62,223 bases of DNA from Ignavibacteria bacterium (GTDB taxonomy: Bacteria > Bacteroidota > Ignavibacteria > Kapaibacteriales > UBA2268): NCBI GenBank assembly GCA_031261605.1, contig JAISJI010000037.1:1-62223 (forward strand). The letters run 5' to 3'. Under the pieces are notes generated by a model. It was not told the origin of the DNA, did not search any database, and saw only the letters and a program-made list of their open reading frames with translations. Below, piece after piece: positions 45,470 through 54,863 of the stretch. The position numbers and the translations under genes are program-made. Position 1 is the stretch's first letter, and each line of letters begins with the position of its first letter.

Positions 45470-45973
45470 ATGGACAATCCCAAAATAGGAATTATAATGG
45501 GCAGCGATTCGGACTTGCCTACAATGCAAGCCGCAGCCGATATTTGCAAAGAATTTGGTGTTCCTTATGAGATGCGTGTCGTATCTGCACATAGAACGCC
45601 TACTGAAATGGCGAATTACGGACAAACTGCCTATCAACGCGGTATTAAAGTGATTATCGCTGGTGCTGGTGGTGCTGCACATCTACCAGGTATGACAGCT
45701 GCATATTCTCCAATGCCTGTGATTGGTGTTCCTGTGCAAACAAAGACACTTAACGGCTTGGACTCGCTATATTCCATTGTGCAAATGCCCGCCGGTGTTC
45801 CTGTTGCAACTGTCGCTATTGGTAATGCAAAAAACGCAGGACTCCTTGCAATTCAAATACTTGCGACATCTGACGATGCTCTGCTACAAAAACTTATAGA
45901 TTATAAGAAAAATATGGCATTGGAATCTATGGCAAAAAATAAGCAACTTATTGAAAATCATATCCCTATCTAA
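45470..45973 (+). CDS. purE: N5-carboxyaminoimidazole ribonucleotide mutase
   Basis: Purine biosynthesis: interconverts N5-CAIR and CAIR. The 167 residues are class I Pur[20 protein letters not shown] (active-site loop, Ser and Asp), [35 protein letters not shown] (read as [17 protein letters not shown]), [20 protein letters not shown] is likewise partly given as [12 protein letters not shown], and [20 protein letters not shown]. No purK beside it. Confidence 0.97.
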   Translation: MDNPKIGIIMGSDSDLPTMQAAADICKEFGVPYEMRVVSAHRTPTEMANYGQTAYQRGIKVIIAGAGGAAHLPGMTAAYSPMPVIGVPVQTKTLNGLDSLYSIVQMPAGVPVATVAIGNAKNAGLLAIQILATSDDALLQKLIDYKKNMALESMAKNKQLIENHIPI

Positions 45974-46017
45974 ATAAAACTCAATCATTATTCATTCTCA
46001 CACACTTCATTAACAAT

Positions 46018-47151
46018 ATGTCAGACGGATTATATTTCTTAGCAATACTAATAAAATACAAGCGATTCCTAATAATAATGACCATACTTTCAGCTATTGC
46101 ATCTGTAATAGTTGCTTTTATGTTGCCGGTTTGGTATGCGTCTTCCGTGAACTTTGTGCCACCACAAGAATCCGAAATCAGCGGTGGAAACTCATCTGGT
46201 ATCAGTGCTGTAATGAAGGATTTCGGGCTTTCAAAAGTTGGTGGTAGCAAATCACAAGAATATTCAATGATTGTTTTCCTTCAAAGCCGCTCTGTTGTGG
46301 ATTCTGTAATGAAAAAGTATGATATTCAAAATGCTTACAAAATGAATGATGATGCTTGGTCAGATGTTAGAAAAGAATTTTTATCCAATATAAGTATCGA
46401 ATTTATGGAAGAGGGCAATTACGAACTAACCGTATGGGATACCGATAAAGAACGCGCCAGCAATATTGCAAATGACTATGTAAAAATTACTAACTACTTC
46501 GCAGAAAAGACACATAGAGAAGAATCAAAAGTAAATGCTGATTACTTAACTAACCGCATCGCATCTATAGATAGCACCATTATCGTCATCTCCACAGAAC
46601 TGGGAAAGTTATCTAAGGAAAAAGCAATGTTTTCACCAGAAGAGCAAGCCAGAGCCGCTGGAACTGCTCTCGCAAGTATTAAGGAAACGGAATTGCAATA
46701 CGAACTCGCTTATGACTACTACCGCAATAGTTTTGGCGAAACAGACCCAAATACTGTAAATGCAAAAGGATTATATGAGGCAGCTAAGAATAAAGTCGCA
46801 GATGCTTACTCCAAACCCGGATTAGTCGGTAACTTCTCCTTAGGAGATGCTGCACCTGTCGCTGTGGCGTATCTTACGAAATACGCTGATATAGAAGCAC
46901 TTACTAAAACAAAAGCATTGCTCACTACCTCATTAGAGAAAGCGATATTAGACAATAAAAACAATGCGAATAACTTTTTCGTGATTGATAATGCTATTCC
47001 AGCAGATAAAAAAGGTAAGCCAAAACGCTTTTTCATTGCTGCTGGTGGCACATTTGGCGGATTTATATTTGCAGTATTTATTATTTTACTTGTAAATAGT
47101 GCAAAAATAGCATCAAAACAAGTTAAGCAGTTGAAAGAGGCAGAACAATAG
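46018..47151 (+). CDS. Wzz-type polysaccharide chain-length / co-polymerase protein
   Basis: Inner-membrane protein of 377 residues with two membrane helices, at about 20-40 (LIIMTILSAIASVIVAFMLP) and 340-363 (AAGGTFGGFIFAVFIILLVN), enclosing a helical periplasmic domain with the Wzz N-terminal motif LPVWYASSVNFVPPQES (read as LPVWYASSVNF). It presumably controls O-antigen or exopolysaccharide length, in line with the ligase/polymerase gene that begins 2 bp later. No tyrosine kinase domain is present. Confidence 0.85.
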   Translation: MSDGLYFLAILIKYKRFLIIMTILSAIASVIVAFMLPVWYASSVNFVPPQESEISGGNSSGISAVMKDFGLSKVGGSKSQEYSMIVFLQSRSVVDSVMKKYDIQNAYKMNDDAWSDVRKEFLSNISIEFMEEGNYELTVWDTDKERASNIANDYVKITNYFAEKTHREESKVNADYLTNRIASIDSTIIVISTELGKLSKEKAMFSPEEQARAAGTALASIKETELQYELAYDYYRNSFGETDPNTVNAKGLYEAAKNKVADAYSKPGLVGNFSLGDAAPVAVAYLTKYADIEALTKTKALLTTSLEKAILDNKNNANNFFVIDNAIPADKKGKPKRFFIAAGGTFGGFIFAVFIILLVNSAKIASKQVKQLKEAEQ

Positions 47152-47153
47152 TA

Positions 47154-48674
47154 ATGATGAAATCTATATTGACGCAAGCAACTCCATTTCAGAAAATATA
47201 TTCCTCTGCTCCCAACGTTAGCATTCCTACATACTTTATTGCGGGCATACTAACTCTGTTATTCTTTGGATTTACGGCATTATTCAATATGCCGCTCTAT
47301 GTTTTTATTGTAGTTGTATCATTGCCAATATTTTGGATGATGGTCAATTACCCGCGGACGTGGATATATGCTGTAATACTGGGATTCGTTGTATTTATGA
47401 AGATGGACGAAGAAGGAATTTCTTTTTCGGATATTTTTGCTGCTGTTTTATACAATTCATTCCTTATATTCTGGTTCATAGCACGGCTATTAGTCAAATC
47501 GGATGTGTCTGCCAATGTTGCATTTAGCAATAACCATTTCCGCATAACCTCCGTAGTTGATAAACTATTCTTAACTTTCTACGCATTACTCCTATTTAAT
47601 GTAATCATTGCACTCACCAATGGCATAGAGTTATTTGACTGGCTACGGGAGTATATGCTATATTCATTAATCCTATTCTACTTTCCATTAAGAGAATACT
47701 TTGCAGAAAGAAAGTACATCTATATCTTGCTTTTGCTCTTCGGATTGGTTGTAATTGCATTAGATATACGCCAATTCTATAGTTATTACGAAATATTGGG
47801 CAACGTAAAATACGCATACCAAATAGCAAGTTCCGTCAGAGATAATCAACAAGTATTCAGTTGTTCGCTAATATCTGCAATTACATTCTTTTTCTATGCC
47901 AATACACGTCGAGCGAAATTATTTGCATTAGTTGTATCGCTATTCTCTGCTGCAGCAATAATATCAACATTCTCACGAGCGTTCTGGACAGCACTTATGG
48001 CAATGGTATTAGTGCTATTTATATTCCTAAACTATAAACAAATATTACAATTTATTCTAATAATTGCTCTTGCTACCGGCATTATTCTAATATCGATAAA
48101 TACGCTGTTTCCACACCAAGCATCCTTTGTCACCAAATACATAGGGAAAAGATTTACTTCCACTAGTAATGTAAAAAAAGATATATCCGTAGAATCCCGT
48201 TTGCGTGAATATGAAATCGTGCTCGGCGAAATCAAGGACTCGCCAATATGGGGACACGGATTCAGAAAACAATTCTCCTTCTACAATAACATAATGCACG
48301 CAACACATACCACTTCATTTACTCACAACGGATATTTCAACTTATCTCATAAGGCAGGAATACCAATGTGTGCATTATTTTATTTAGCGATGGGGCTCAC
48401 TACAATTAAAGGATTCTTTGTCGGATTACGGTTGAATAGACATTGCCGAAGCAATCTAGATGGATGTGAGAAGTATAAAATATATACAGCGATGGCGATT
48501 AGTGGGACGCTTTCTATTATTATGCTATTGATTGTTAATAGTGTGACATCAAGTTTTATATTTCGTGATGGACTTATGGTTACAGCATTTGCGATTGCAT
48601 TTATACATATTGCGTCTAAGAAGTATGACGAGGTTAAAAATTTATATTCTCAAAGCCGGCTCCTTCCCGAATAA
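47154..48674 (+). CDS. O-antigen ligase / polymerase family membrane protein
   Basis: A 506-residue polytopic protein with about 11-12 membrane helices and a large periplasmic loop near residues 330-420 carrying ESRLREYEIVLGEIKDSPIWGHGF (read as LREYEIVLGEI and SPIWGHGF) and THNGYFNLSHKAGIP, the Wzy_C/WaaL pattern with the conserved 'H N' position. It joins or polymerises glycan units on the periplasmic side. It is paired with the Wzz-type gene; other glycan genes of the pathway are not nearby. The 3' end overlaps the convergent gene at 48634 by 41 bp. Confidence 0.85.
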   Translation: MMKSILTQATPFQKIYSSAPNVSIPTYFIAGILTLLFFGFTALFNMPLYVFIVVVSLPIFWMMVNYPRTWIYAVILGFVVFMKMDEEGISFSDIFAAVLYNSFLIFWFIARLLVKSDVSANVAFSNNHFRITSVVDKLFLTFYALLLFNVIIALTNGIELFDWLREYMLYSLILFYFPLREYFAERKYIYILLLLFGLVVIALDIRQFYSYYEILGNVKYAYQIASSVRDNQQVFSCSLISAITFFFYANTRRAKLFALVVSLFSAAAIISTFSRAFWTALMAMVLVLFIFLNYKQILQFILIIALATGIILISINTLFPHQASFVTKYIGKRFTSTSNVKKDISVESRLREYEIVLGEIKDSPIWGHGFRKQFSFYNNIMHATHTTSFTHNGYFNLSHKAGIPMCALFYLAMGLTTIKGFFVGLRLNRHCRSNLDGCEKYKIYTAMAISGTLSIIMLLIVNSVTSSFIFRDGLMVTAFAIAFIHIASKKYDEVKNLYSQSRLLPE

Positions 48675-49266
48675 TCTTAAACTCATCCGTCACCATATCT
48701 ATAACCGTTGATTCACCCTGAAAATCATAGTCATCCGTGCTAATAACAATATCCACAAGACGGGTAAATTTATCTATAATCTCATCCGGCTGTAAGTAAA
48801 TAAAGTCATCTTCATCTTCCGTATCAATTTTCGCAGAGATAGAAATAATAGGCATCTCCATTGCTTCAATGAGCGATTGCGCTATCACATTATCCGGAAC
48901 ACGTATGCCCGCAGTTTTCCGCAATGGATTAAGTGCAAGTGTGGGAACAAGTTTTGTCGCTGGTAGAATAAAGGTATACGGACCGGGTATCAAACGCTTG
49001 ATAGTGCGATACGCCAAGTTACTTATACGTGCATAGTCAGAGATATTGGACAGACCATTACAAAGAAAAGTTAGTGACTTCTTATCAGATATTTTTCTAA
49101 TCCGCCGCAACTTCTCTATTGCATTTTTATTCCCAAGTTCGCAACCCAAAGTAAAGCCGGTGTCCGTTGGATAGAGCAATACTCCACCTTCACGTAGCCC
49201 TTGCACCACTTGATTAATCTTGCGTCCTTCCGGATTTTGCGAATGTATATTGTAAATATCTGCCAT
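48634..49266 (-). CDS. L-threonylcarbamoyladenylate synthase (Sua5/YciO/YrdC family)
   Basis: Makes threonylcarbamoyl-AMP for the t6A37 tRNA modification. The 210-residue YrdC-fold protein has GGVLLYPTDTGFTLGCEL, the K-x-R-x3-K...S-x-N-like region RRIRKISDKKSLTFLC, PGPYTFILPAT, and RKTAGIRVPDN. It lacks the extra Sua5 domain. The motif 'RxS.K' fits the YciO/YwlC group, so assignment to the synthase itself is likely but not certain. It overlaps the O-antigen-ligase gene by 41 bp at the 3' end. Confidence 0.82.
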   Translation of the reverse strand: MADIYNIHSQNPEGRKINQVVQGLREGGVLLYPTDTGFTLGCELGNKNAIEKLRRIRKISDKKSLTFLCNGLSNISDYARISNLAYRTIKRLIPGPYTFILPATKLVPTLALNPLRKTAGIRVPDNVIAQSLIEAMEMPIISISAKIDTEDEDDFIYLQPDEIIDKFTRLVDIVISTDDYDFQGESTVIDMVTDEFKIIREGAGFENINF

Positions 49267-49275
49267 AATTTTATC

Positions 49276-50493
49276 CTATCTAAACATTGTAATAACGTTT
49301 CTTATGCTATCAGCCACAGCATCCAATTCCTCTTTCGTATTATAAAAAGCAACGGATATGCGAGTTGTTGCTGGTATTCCAAAGCGATGCATTGTTGGCT
49401 CAGCACAATGATGTCCTGTCCGAACAGCAATGCCATCTGCGTCAAGGAACGTTCCTATATCGTGCGGATGGATACCATCGAGGACAAATGAAATGATGCT
49501 TGATTTGTGAGCAGATGTGCCAATAATATGCAAGCCATCTATGTTTTGGAGAATTTCAGTGCCATAAGCAAGCAGTCCATTTTCCCTACCATTTATAGCG
49601 TCCAATCCAATTTTTTGTATATACTCAATCGCCTTACCAAGTCCGATAGCCCCAGCAATATTAGGCGTTCCCGCCTCAAACTTATATGGTAAATCATTGT
49701 AAATAGTTTTCTCAAAACTAACGCTCAGTATCATATCGCCACCTGTTTGGTATGGTTGCATCTTATCCAAATGCTCACGTTTGCCGTATAGAAATCCGAT
49801 TCCCGTAGGTCCATACATCTTATGACCAGACGCAATAATGAAATCGCAATCCATCTGTTGCACGTCAATCGGAATATGTTGGATGGACTGAGCCGTATCC
49901 AACAGCACAGGAATACCACGACTATGTGCCATCTCTATTATAGGAGCAATCGGTGTAATAGTTCCTAGAGCATTGGATATATGGGATACTGCAACTATTT
50001 TAGTTTTCGACGAAAGCATTTTTTCATATTCGTCGAGCAGAATTTCACCGGAATCATTAATCGGTATCACCTTCAAAGTAGCATTTTTTTTGTGACATAG
50101 CACTTGCCACGGAACAATATTTGCGTGATGCTCGAGATGCGATATAAGCACCTCATCGCCAGCATTTACTACTATATCACCGAATGTAGCGGCGACTAAA
50201 TTCACAGATTCAGTTGCACCTCTCGTAAATATTATTTCCTCAGAATGCTTTGCGTTAATGAATTTTTGAACAATTATGCGAGCATCTTCATATTGCTTCG
50301 TTGCCTCTTGGCTTAGTCGATGAACGCCACGATGAATATTGCTATTCGTATTAGTATAGTAATCCACCAGCGTATCAATGACGACTTGCGGCTTCTGTGT
50401 AGTCGCAGCATTATCAAGATATACGAGCGGCTTGTTGTTCACAAAAGTGGCAAGTATTGGGAAGTCCTTGCGAATTAAATTAGTGTCTATCAT
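49276..50493 (-). CDS. sufS: Cysteine desulfurase SufS (group II)
   Basis: PLP enzyme that takes sulfur from cysteine for Fe-S cluster assembly. The 405 residues show VYLDNAATTQKPQVVID, NIHRGVHRLSQEAT, FTRGATESVNLVA, the PLP-binding Lys in IIASGHKMYGPTGIGFLYG, and the catalytic Cys in VRTGHHCAEPTMHRFG. The group II motif (RxGHHCA) distinguishes it from IscS. No sufBCDE genes are adjacent. Confidence 0.95.
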   Translation of the reverse strand: MIDTNLIRKDFPILATFVNNKPLVYLDNAATTQKPQVVIDTLVDYYTNTNSNIHRGVHRLSQEATKQYEDARIIVQKFINAKHSEEIIFTRGATESVNLVAATFGDIVVNAGDEVLISHLEHHANIVPWQVLCHKKNATLKVIPINDSGEILLDEYEKMLSSKTKIVAVSHISNALGTITPIAPIIEMAHSRGIPVLLDTAQSIQHIPIDVQQMDCDFIIASGHKMYGPTGIGFLYGKREHLDKMQPYQTGGDMILSVSFEKTIYNDLPYKFEAGTPNIAGAIGLGKAIEYIQKIGLDAINGRENGLLAYGTEILQNIDGLHIIGTSAHKSSIISFVLDGIHPHDIGTFLDADGIAVRTGHHCAEPTMHRFGIPATTRISVAFYNTKEELDAVADSIRNVITMFR

Positions 50494-50550
50494 TTTAAAA
50501 TATTTGCTTATATTGATTGCCTAATATACAAATATTTTATTAAATAAACA

Positions 50551-51546
50551 CTAAATAATGGACTGAACAGTAAAAAAAACTTTATCGGGAGTAATATTCT
50601 GCATACATTGGAAATGCTTTTTCGGACATTTTTTTCTTCCATGAATACCACATGGACGACAGCAAACGCTTGTGTCCTCTACTATTGCGGACTTTTCGGC
50701 AAGCGGAGCAAAGCCAATTTGCGGAGTAGTAGCACCATATATCGTAATTGTTGGTGTGTTGCATAAAGAGGCGAAGTGAGTTGGAGCGGAGTCATTTGTA
50801 ATCAGCAACTGCGAATGGCATATTACATCAAGCAGTTCAGATATTGTTGTTTTACCTGCGAGATTGGTGAGTGGCACATTCGCTTTTGATGCAATGTAGT
50901 TGCAGACACCAATTTCATTTTCTGCACCGATAAGTGTAACGGCATCGCCAGCATTTACAAGCATCTTACAGAGTTCAGCAAAGTATTCTGGCAACCACCG
51001 TTTTGTTGCCCAAACAGAACCGGGAGCAATCGCTATGTATGGCTCACTTGGTTTAGTAGGATTTATATAAAGTGGATGATAGCCGGAAAGATGCGTCAAG
51101 TCAGCGATTCCAGATAACAACAATTTATTCCGCTCTACTTCGTGCAACTCTGAACGATATGCAATTCGCTGCGAAAGTATAAATGACAAGGCGTTAGCGG
51201 CAAAACCAATTTTGATTTTTGCGTTGAGCAACTGCACTAATACAGCCGTGCGATAGGAGCGATGTAGCACAAAAACATAATCGTATGCGTCTGCATTTAA
51301 TTGTTTTGCTATTGCTTTAATTCCGCTGAAACCCTTATGGATAGTGCGTTTGTGGAATGCTATGGTGCGATTTATGAATGGAAAGCACTGCAACAATTCG
51401 CAACCAATTGGCGTGGATAGAAATGTGATTTCGCTGGCTGGAAATAGTTGTCGCACATCATTGGCGAAGAACACAGATAGCGCTATATCGCCGATGAATG
51501 CAGTTTGAATGATTAGTATTTTTTGAAAATTCGGGCTATTCGGCAT
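50551..51546 (-). CDS. Glycosyltransferase family 9 (heptosyltransferase-like)
   Basis: A 331-residue LPS-core-type transferase: N-terminal ILIIQTAFIGDIALSVFFA, IAIAPGSVWATKRWLPEYFA, and the C-terminal sugar-nucleotide site LLITNDSAPTHFASLCNTPTITIYGAT (read as LLITNDSAPTHFASLCNTP). The Cys-rich tail (CCRPCGIHGRKKCPKKHFQC) is common in the WaaF group. It probably adds heptose or a related sugar to lipid A-core. It overlaps typA by 11 bp and is co-transcribed with it. Confidence 0.88.
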   Translation of the reverse strand: MPNSPNFQKILIIQTAFIGDIALSVFFANDVRQLFPASEITFLSTPIGCELLQCFPFINRTIAFHKRTIHKGFSGIKAIAKQLNADAYDYVFVLHRSYRTAVLVQLLNAKIKIGFAANALSFILSQRIAYRSELHEVERNKLLLSGIADLTHLSGYHPLYINPTKPSEPYIAIAPGSVWATKRWLPEYFAELCKMLVNAGDAVTLIGAENEIGVCNYIASKANVPLTNLAGKTTISELLDVICHSQLLITNDSAPTHFASLCNTPTITIYGATTPQIGFAPLAEKSAIVEDTSVCCRPCGIHGRKKCPKKHFQCMQNITPDKVFFTVQSII

Positions 51547-53347
51547 TTTGCTGCTTAGCTAATTTTTTACGTTCGTGTGAAGTTAATAGTATTTTTCGCA
51601 GGCGTATTGACTTCGGCGTAACCTCTACATATTCGTCTTCCTCAATATATTCCAATGCTTCCTCAAGAGAGAAAAGCACTGGTGGAGCGAGTTTCACCTT
51701 GTCATCACTACCAGATGCACGCATATTTGTAAGTTGTTTTTTCTTAGTAACATTGACGCTGAGGTCGTTGTCTTTGCTGTTTTCGCCAATAATTTGTCCT
51801 TGATAAACATCGTCTCCTGGAGGAATAAAAAACACACCGCGTGCTTGCAATTTATCCATCGCAAACGCAATAGAGGTGCCTGTTTCCTGCACTATCAACG
51901 AGCCATTAGTTCGTGTCTCTATTGTTCCTTTCCAAGGTTGATACTCCAAAAATCTATGCGACATAATCGCTTCGCCTTGTGTAGCGGTAAGTAGCGAGGA
52001 CCGCAGTCCTATTGTGCCACGCGAAGGAATAGTGAATGCCAACTGCATACGTCCATTGCGTCCTTCCATAGATATCATCTCCGCTTTTTTTGTGAGAGCA
52101 ATATCTATTGCCTTGCCTGACATTTCCTCCGGCACATCTATCGTTAGCGTTTCTATCGGTTCGCACCTCTCGCCATCTACTTCTTTAATGATAACTTGCG
52201 GCTGTCCAACTTGCAACTCGTAGCCCTCTCTACGCATTGTTTCAATTAGCACGGATAGGTGAAGCACACCTCTACCAAAGACCTTCCAACTATCTGCACT
52301 ATCACCGGGCTCTACTCGCAATGCCAAATTCTTTTCTAACTCGCGTTCTAATCGCTCTTTGACGTGACGCGAAGTTACATATTTCCCTTCTTTACCAAAG
52401 AAGGGTGAGTTATTAATCGTGAAGAGCATACTCATCGTTGGCTCATCTACTTCAATCGTTGGCAGTGCTTCTGGATTATCAATATCAGAGACAGTATCGC
52501 CAATATCAAATCCTTCAAAGCCAACCATAGCGCAGATTTCACCACTTTTTACGCTTTCTATTTTTGCTTTTCCAAGTCCCTCAAATACGTATAATTCTTT
52601 GATTTTTGTCTTTACAAATACATCATTTCGTTTGCATAGTGTAACTTGCTGACCTACTTTGAACTCGCCTCTATGCACTCTACCAACAGCGATGCGTCCT
52701 ACATATTTGCTGTATTCCATAGATGTAATGAGCAACTGTGGAATGCCTTCAATGACTTCTGGCGCAGGTATATGCTCTATAATTGTATCCAATAAATATG
52801 CGATGTCTTGCGCTGGTTGCTTCCAATCTGCTGCCATCCAATTCTGCTTAGCAGAGCCATATACAACAGGGAAATCCAGCTGCTCCTCTGTTGCATCAAG
52901 GGCACACATTAAGTCAAAAACTTCTTCGTGAGTTTTGTCTGGGTCGCAATTTAATTTATCCACTTTATTGATTACTACAATCGGCTTCAGTCCGAGTTCC
53001 AGCGCTTTCTGTAGCACAAAACGCGTCTGTGGCATAGGTCCTTCAAATGCATCGACGATAAGCAACACACCATCACACATATTAAGAACGCGCTCCACTT
53101 CGCCGCCAAAATCGCTATGACCGGGCGTATCAATGATATTAATTTTGAAACCACGCCAAGTAACAGATACATTTTTTGCTAAGATAGTGATACCACGTTC
53201 TCTCTCAAGGTCATTGTTATCAAGGATGAGTTCCCCAACAGTTTGGTGTTCGGCGAACAGTTTCGCCGCATGGAGCATCTTATCCACTATTGTAGTTTTC
53301 CCGTGGTCAACGTGAGCGATTATTGCAATATTACGTATTTTTAGCAT
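51536..53347 (-). CDS. typA: Ribosome-associated GTPase TypA/BipA
   Basis: Translational GTPase for ribosome assembly and stress. 603 residues with the G motifs [15 protein letters not shown] (G1), ERERGITI (G2), [16 protein letters not shown] (G3), NKVDKLNCD (G4) and GSAKQNWMA (G5), then EF-Tu domain II, EF-G-like domains III and V and the BipA-specific C-terminal domain ([20 protein letters not shown] read as [29 protein letters not shown]). A minus-strand TATCTTTG box at 53384-53391 is its likely promoter. Confidence 0.97.
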   Translation of the reverse strand: MLKIRNIAIIAHVDHGKTTIVDKMLHAAKLFAEHQTVGELILDNNDLERERGITILAKNVSVTWRGFKINIIDTPGHSDFGGEVERVLNMCDGVLLIVDAFEGPMPQTRFVLQKALELGLKPIVVINKVDKLNCDPDKTHEEVFDLMCALDATEEQLDFPVVYGSAKQNWMAADWKQPAQDIAYLLDTIIEHIPAPEVIEGIPQLLITSMEYSKYVGRIAVGRVHRGEFKVGQQVTLCKRNDVFVKTKIKELYVFEGLGKAKIESVKSGEICAMVGFEGFDIGDTVSDIDNPEALPTIEVDEPTMSMLFTINNSPFFGKEGKYVTSRHVKERLERELEKNLALRVEPGDSADSWKVFGRGVLHLSVLIETMRREGYELQVGQPQVIIKEVDGERCEPIETLTIDVPEEMSGKAIDIALTKKAEMISMEGRNGRMQLAFTIPSRGTIGLRSSLLTATQGEAIMSHRFLEYQPWKGTIETRTNGSLIVQETGTSIAFAMDKLQARGVFFIPPGDDVYQGQIIGENSKDNDLSVNVTKKKQLTNMRASGSDDKVKLAPPVLFSLEEALEYIEEDEYVEVTPKSIRLRKILLTSHERKKLAKQQNAE

Positions 53348-53383
53348 TATAGATTATTTTTCGGTTGTAAATTTTAAAGATTA

Positions 53384-53391
53384 CAAAGATA
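53384..53391 (-). promoter_or_regulatory. -7 promoter box of typA
   Basis: On the minus strand TATCTTTG (exact TAnnTTTG) lies 36 bp upstream of the typA ATG at 53347. No -33 TTTG at the usual spacing. Confidence 0.5.
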
Positions 53392-53450
53392 ACTCTTTAT
53401 TATTGAAATATTATTATAGACACTAAAATTTTTATAAACAGATAAAAATT

Positions 53451-53491
53451 AAATCTCCCAACTAATCTACTTAGTTGGGAGATTTTTTTGT
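53451..53491. terminator. Orphan 15-bp hairpin terminator
   Basis: AAATCTCCCAACTAA (53451-53465) and TTAGTTGGGAGATTT (53471-53485) pair perfectly around the 5-nt loop TCTAC, followed by further T on the plus strand and AT-rich DNA on the minus. It lies upstream of typA, with no recognised gene ending here in either direction, so it may mark a lost or unrecognised small transcript. Confidence 0.7.
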
Positions 53492-53684
53492 TTGAATGCT
53501 TTCAAAGTCAGGATTTAAACCTGCCTTATACCATTTGCATATTGTGTTGCTCCAACTACCGCGACAGCAACAATCGCCACCGAATTAATAAAAATTTATT
53601 AATTAACCAAATTTTGATAAACTTTTTAAATAAAAATGGATGACGCAGTAGTTCACATAAATATTGGTGGAGTTGCAAATAGTA
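53492..53684. other. Gene-free interval with a possible degraded gene fragment
   Basis: Part of the 396-bp gap between typA and the Gfo/Idh gene. Bases 53505-53580 are GC-richer than their surroundings. The minus strand there gives a short open stretch (VAIVAVAVVGATQYANGIRQ) ending in a stop just before the hairpin, with no ATG and two stops upstream. It also contains GGTTTAAATCC, reminiscent of a tRNA T-arm but with the conserved loop C replaced. A 29-codon plus-strand ORF (53636-53725) overlaps the next promoter and is not called. Confidence 0.3.
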
Positions 53685-53716
53685 TTTGTGGAATTAACAA
53701 AAATATACTATTTTTG
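53685..53716 (+). promoter_or_regulatory. Promoter of the Gfo/Idh gene
   Basis: TTTG (53685-53688), 20-bp spacer, TATTTTTG (53709-53716): full match to the Bacteroidota primary-sigma consensus TTTG-N19-21-TAnnTTTG. Predicted start near 53722, about 22 nt before the ATG. Confidence 0.8.
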
Positions 53717-53743
53717 CATTCTTAATAATTATTTTGAAACAAA

Positions 53744-54757
53744 ATGGAAAAAATAAATATAGCGGTTATTGGAACAGGACATCTTGGGAAAATACATTGC
53801 AATCTACTCGCAACCAATGAACTCGCCAACTTCGTTGGTGTATATGATAGCGTTGCTGATATTGCAAAATCCGTTGCTGATGAGCATAGTGTTCAGTGTT
53901 TCGAAACACTACAGGATGCGATAAATGCTTGCGATGCCGTGCTTATCGTTGTTCCTACAATCTACCATTATGAAACTGCTAAGCAGTGTATTGAAGCGGT
54001 TAAGCATTGCTTTATAGAGAAGCCGTTGGTGCAATTCTACTCGGAGGCATTGCAACTGCAAGCACTGCACGCTAAACATAGCGAGTTGAAGATACAAGTT
54101 GGGCACATAGAGCGTTTTAATCCTGCTTTGCAGCCGGTATTGCAGCATATCGGAAATCCGATGTTTATAGAAGCGCATCGGCTAAGCCAGTTTAGACCGC
54201 GTGCTACGGATGTTTCGGTAATTCACGACCTTATGATACATGATATTGACCTTGTGCAATGGCTTGTGAAATCGGATATATCTCATATTGAGGCGAATGG
54301 CGTGTCTGTAATTACGGATACTATTGACATTGCGAATGCACGTCTTACATTTGCAAATGGGGCTGTAGCCAATATCACCGCATCGCGTATATCAGCAAAA
54401 CCAATGCGTAAGTTGCGACTATTCCAGCGGTATGGATACATATCGGTGGATTTAGCGAACGCGAAATTGGAAGTATTTCGTCTGGCTAATGATGGCGAGC
54501 AGCATCCGAATGCAATTCCTGCTTCTATGCTTGGTGCGATTGATGGCTTAGATTCATCTGTAAGTATCATATATGAGCAACCAGAAATTCCACAAGTAAA
54601 TGCAATGGCAGAGGAGCAAATGTCATTCATTCGCTCTATAATAGATAGGACGGATACGGCGGTCAATATAGCAGAAGGTAGTGTTGCGGTAAAAGTTGCC
54701 GAGGAGATAACCAATATGATAGGAAGCGATATGAGGGTAGAAAATACCAGAAAATAA
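53744..54757 (+). CDS. Gfo/Idh/MocA-family NAD(P)-dependent oxidoreductase
   Basis: A 337-residue dehydrogenase with a Rossmann start (IAVIGTGHLGKIHCNLLA), the family EKP motif (CFIEKPLV) and catalytic-site segments GHIERFNPAL and DLMIHDIDLVQWL. The VGHIERFNP / D-LMIHDID pattern resembles UDP-N-acetylglucosamine 3-dehydrogenases of the GnnA group that act in lipid A variants, but the identity cannot be settled from sequence alone. It has its own canonical promoter and is followed by htpG with a separate promoter. Confidence 0.82.
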   Translation: MEKINIAVIGTGHLGKIHCNLLATNELANFVGVYDSVADIAKSVADEHSVQCFETLQDAINACDAVLIVVPTIYHYETAKQCIEAVKHCFIEKPLVQFYSEALQLQALHAKHSELKIQVGHIERFNPALQPVLQHIGNPMFIEAHRLSQFRPRATDVSVIHDLMIHDIDLVQWLVKSDISHIEANGVSVITDTIDIANARLTFANGAVANITASRISAKPMRKLRLFQRYGYISVDLANAKLEVFRLANDGEQHPNAIPASMLGAIDGLDSSVSIIYEQPEIPQVNAMAEEQMSFIRSIIDRTDTAVNIAEGSVAVKVAEEITNMIGSDMRVENTRK

Positions 54758-54764
54758 CTGAATA

Positions 54765-54796
54765 TTTGGAAAACTACTAAAAAATGATTATATTTG
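54765..54796 (+). promoter_or_regulatory. htpG promoter
   Basis: TTTG (54765-54768), 20-bp spacer, TATATTTG (54789-54796): a perfect consensus promoter. Predicted start near 54802, giving a leader of about 62 nt with AAGGAGG at 54845-54851, 12 nt before the ATG. No CIRCE-type inverted repeat was seen. Confidence 0.8.
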
Positions 54797-54863
54797 CGAA
54801 TTAATTTATGATGTATTGACAATTAATTTATAAATTTTAATTAGAAGGAGGTAGTAGGCAAAA

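Noticed and set aside
53505..53580. Possible tRNA on the minus strand
   Set aside because: The T-arm-like motif lacks the conserved C, the first stem pair mismatches, and no proper anticodon loop with U33 can be folded.
53636..53725. 29-codon plus-strand ORF (MDDAVVHINIGG...)
   Set aside because: It overlaps the canonical promoter boxes of the next gene and has no promoter or homologue I recognise.
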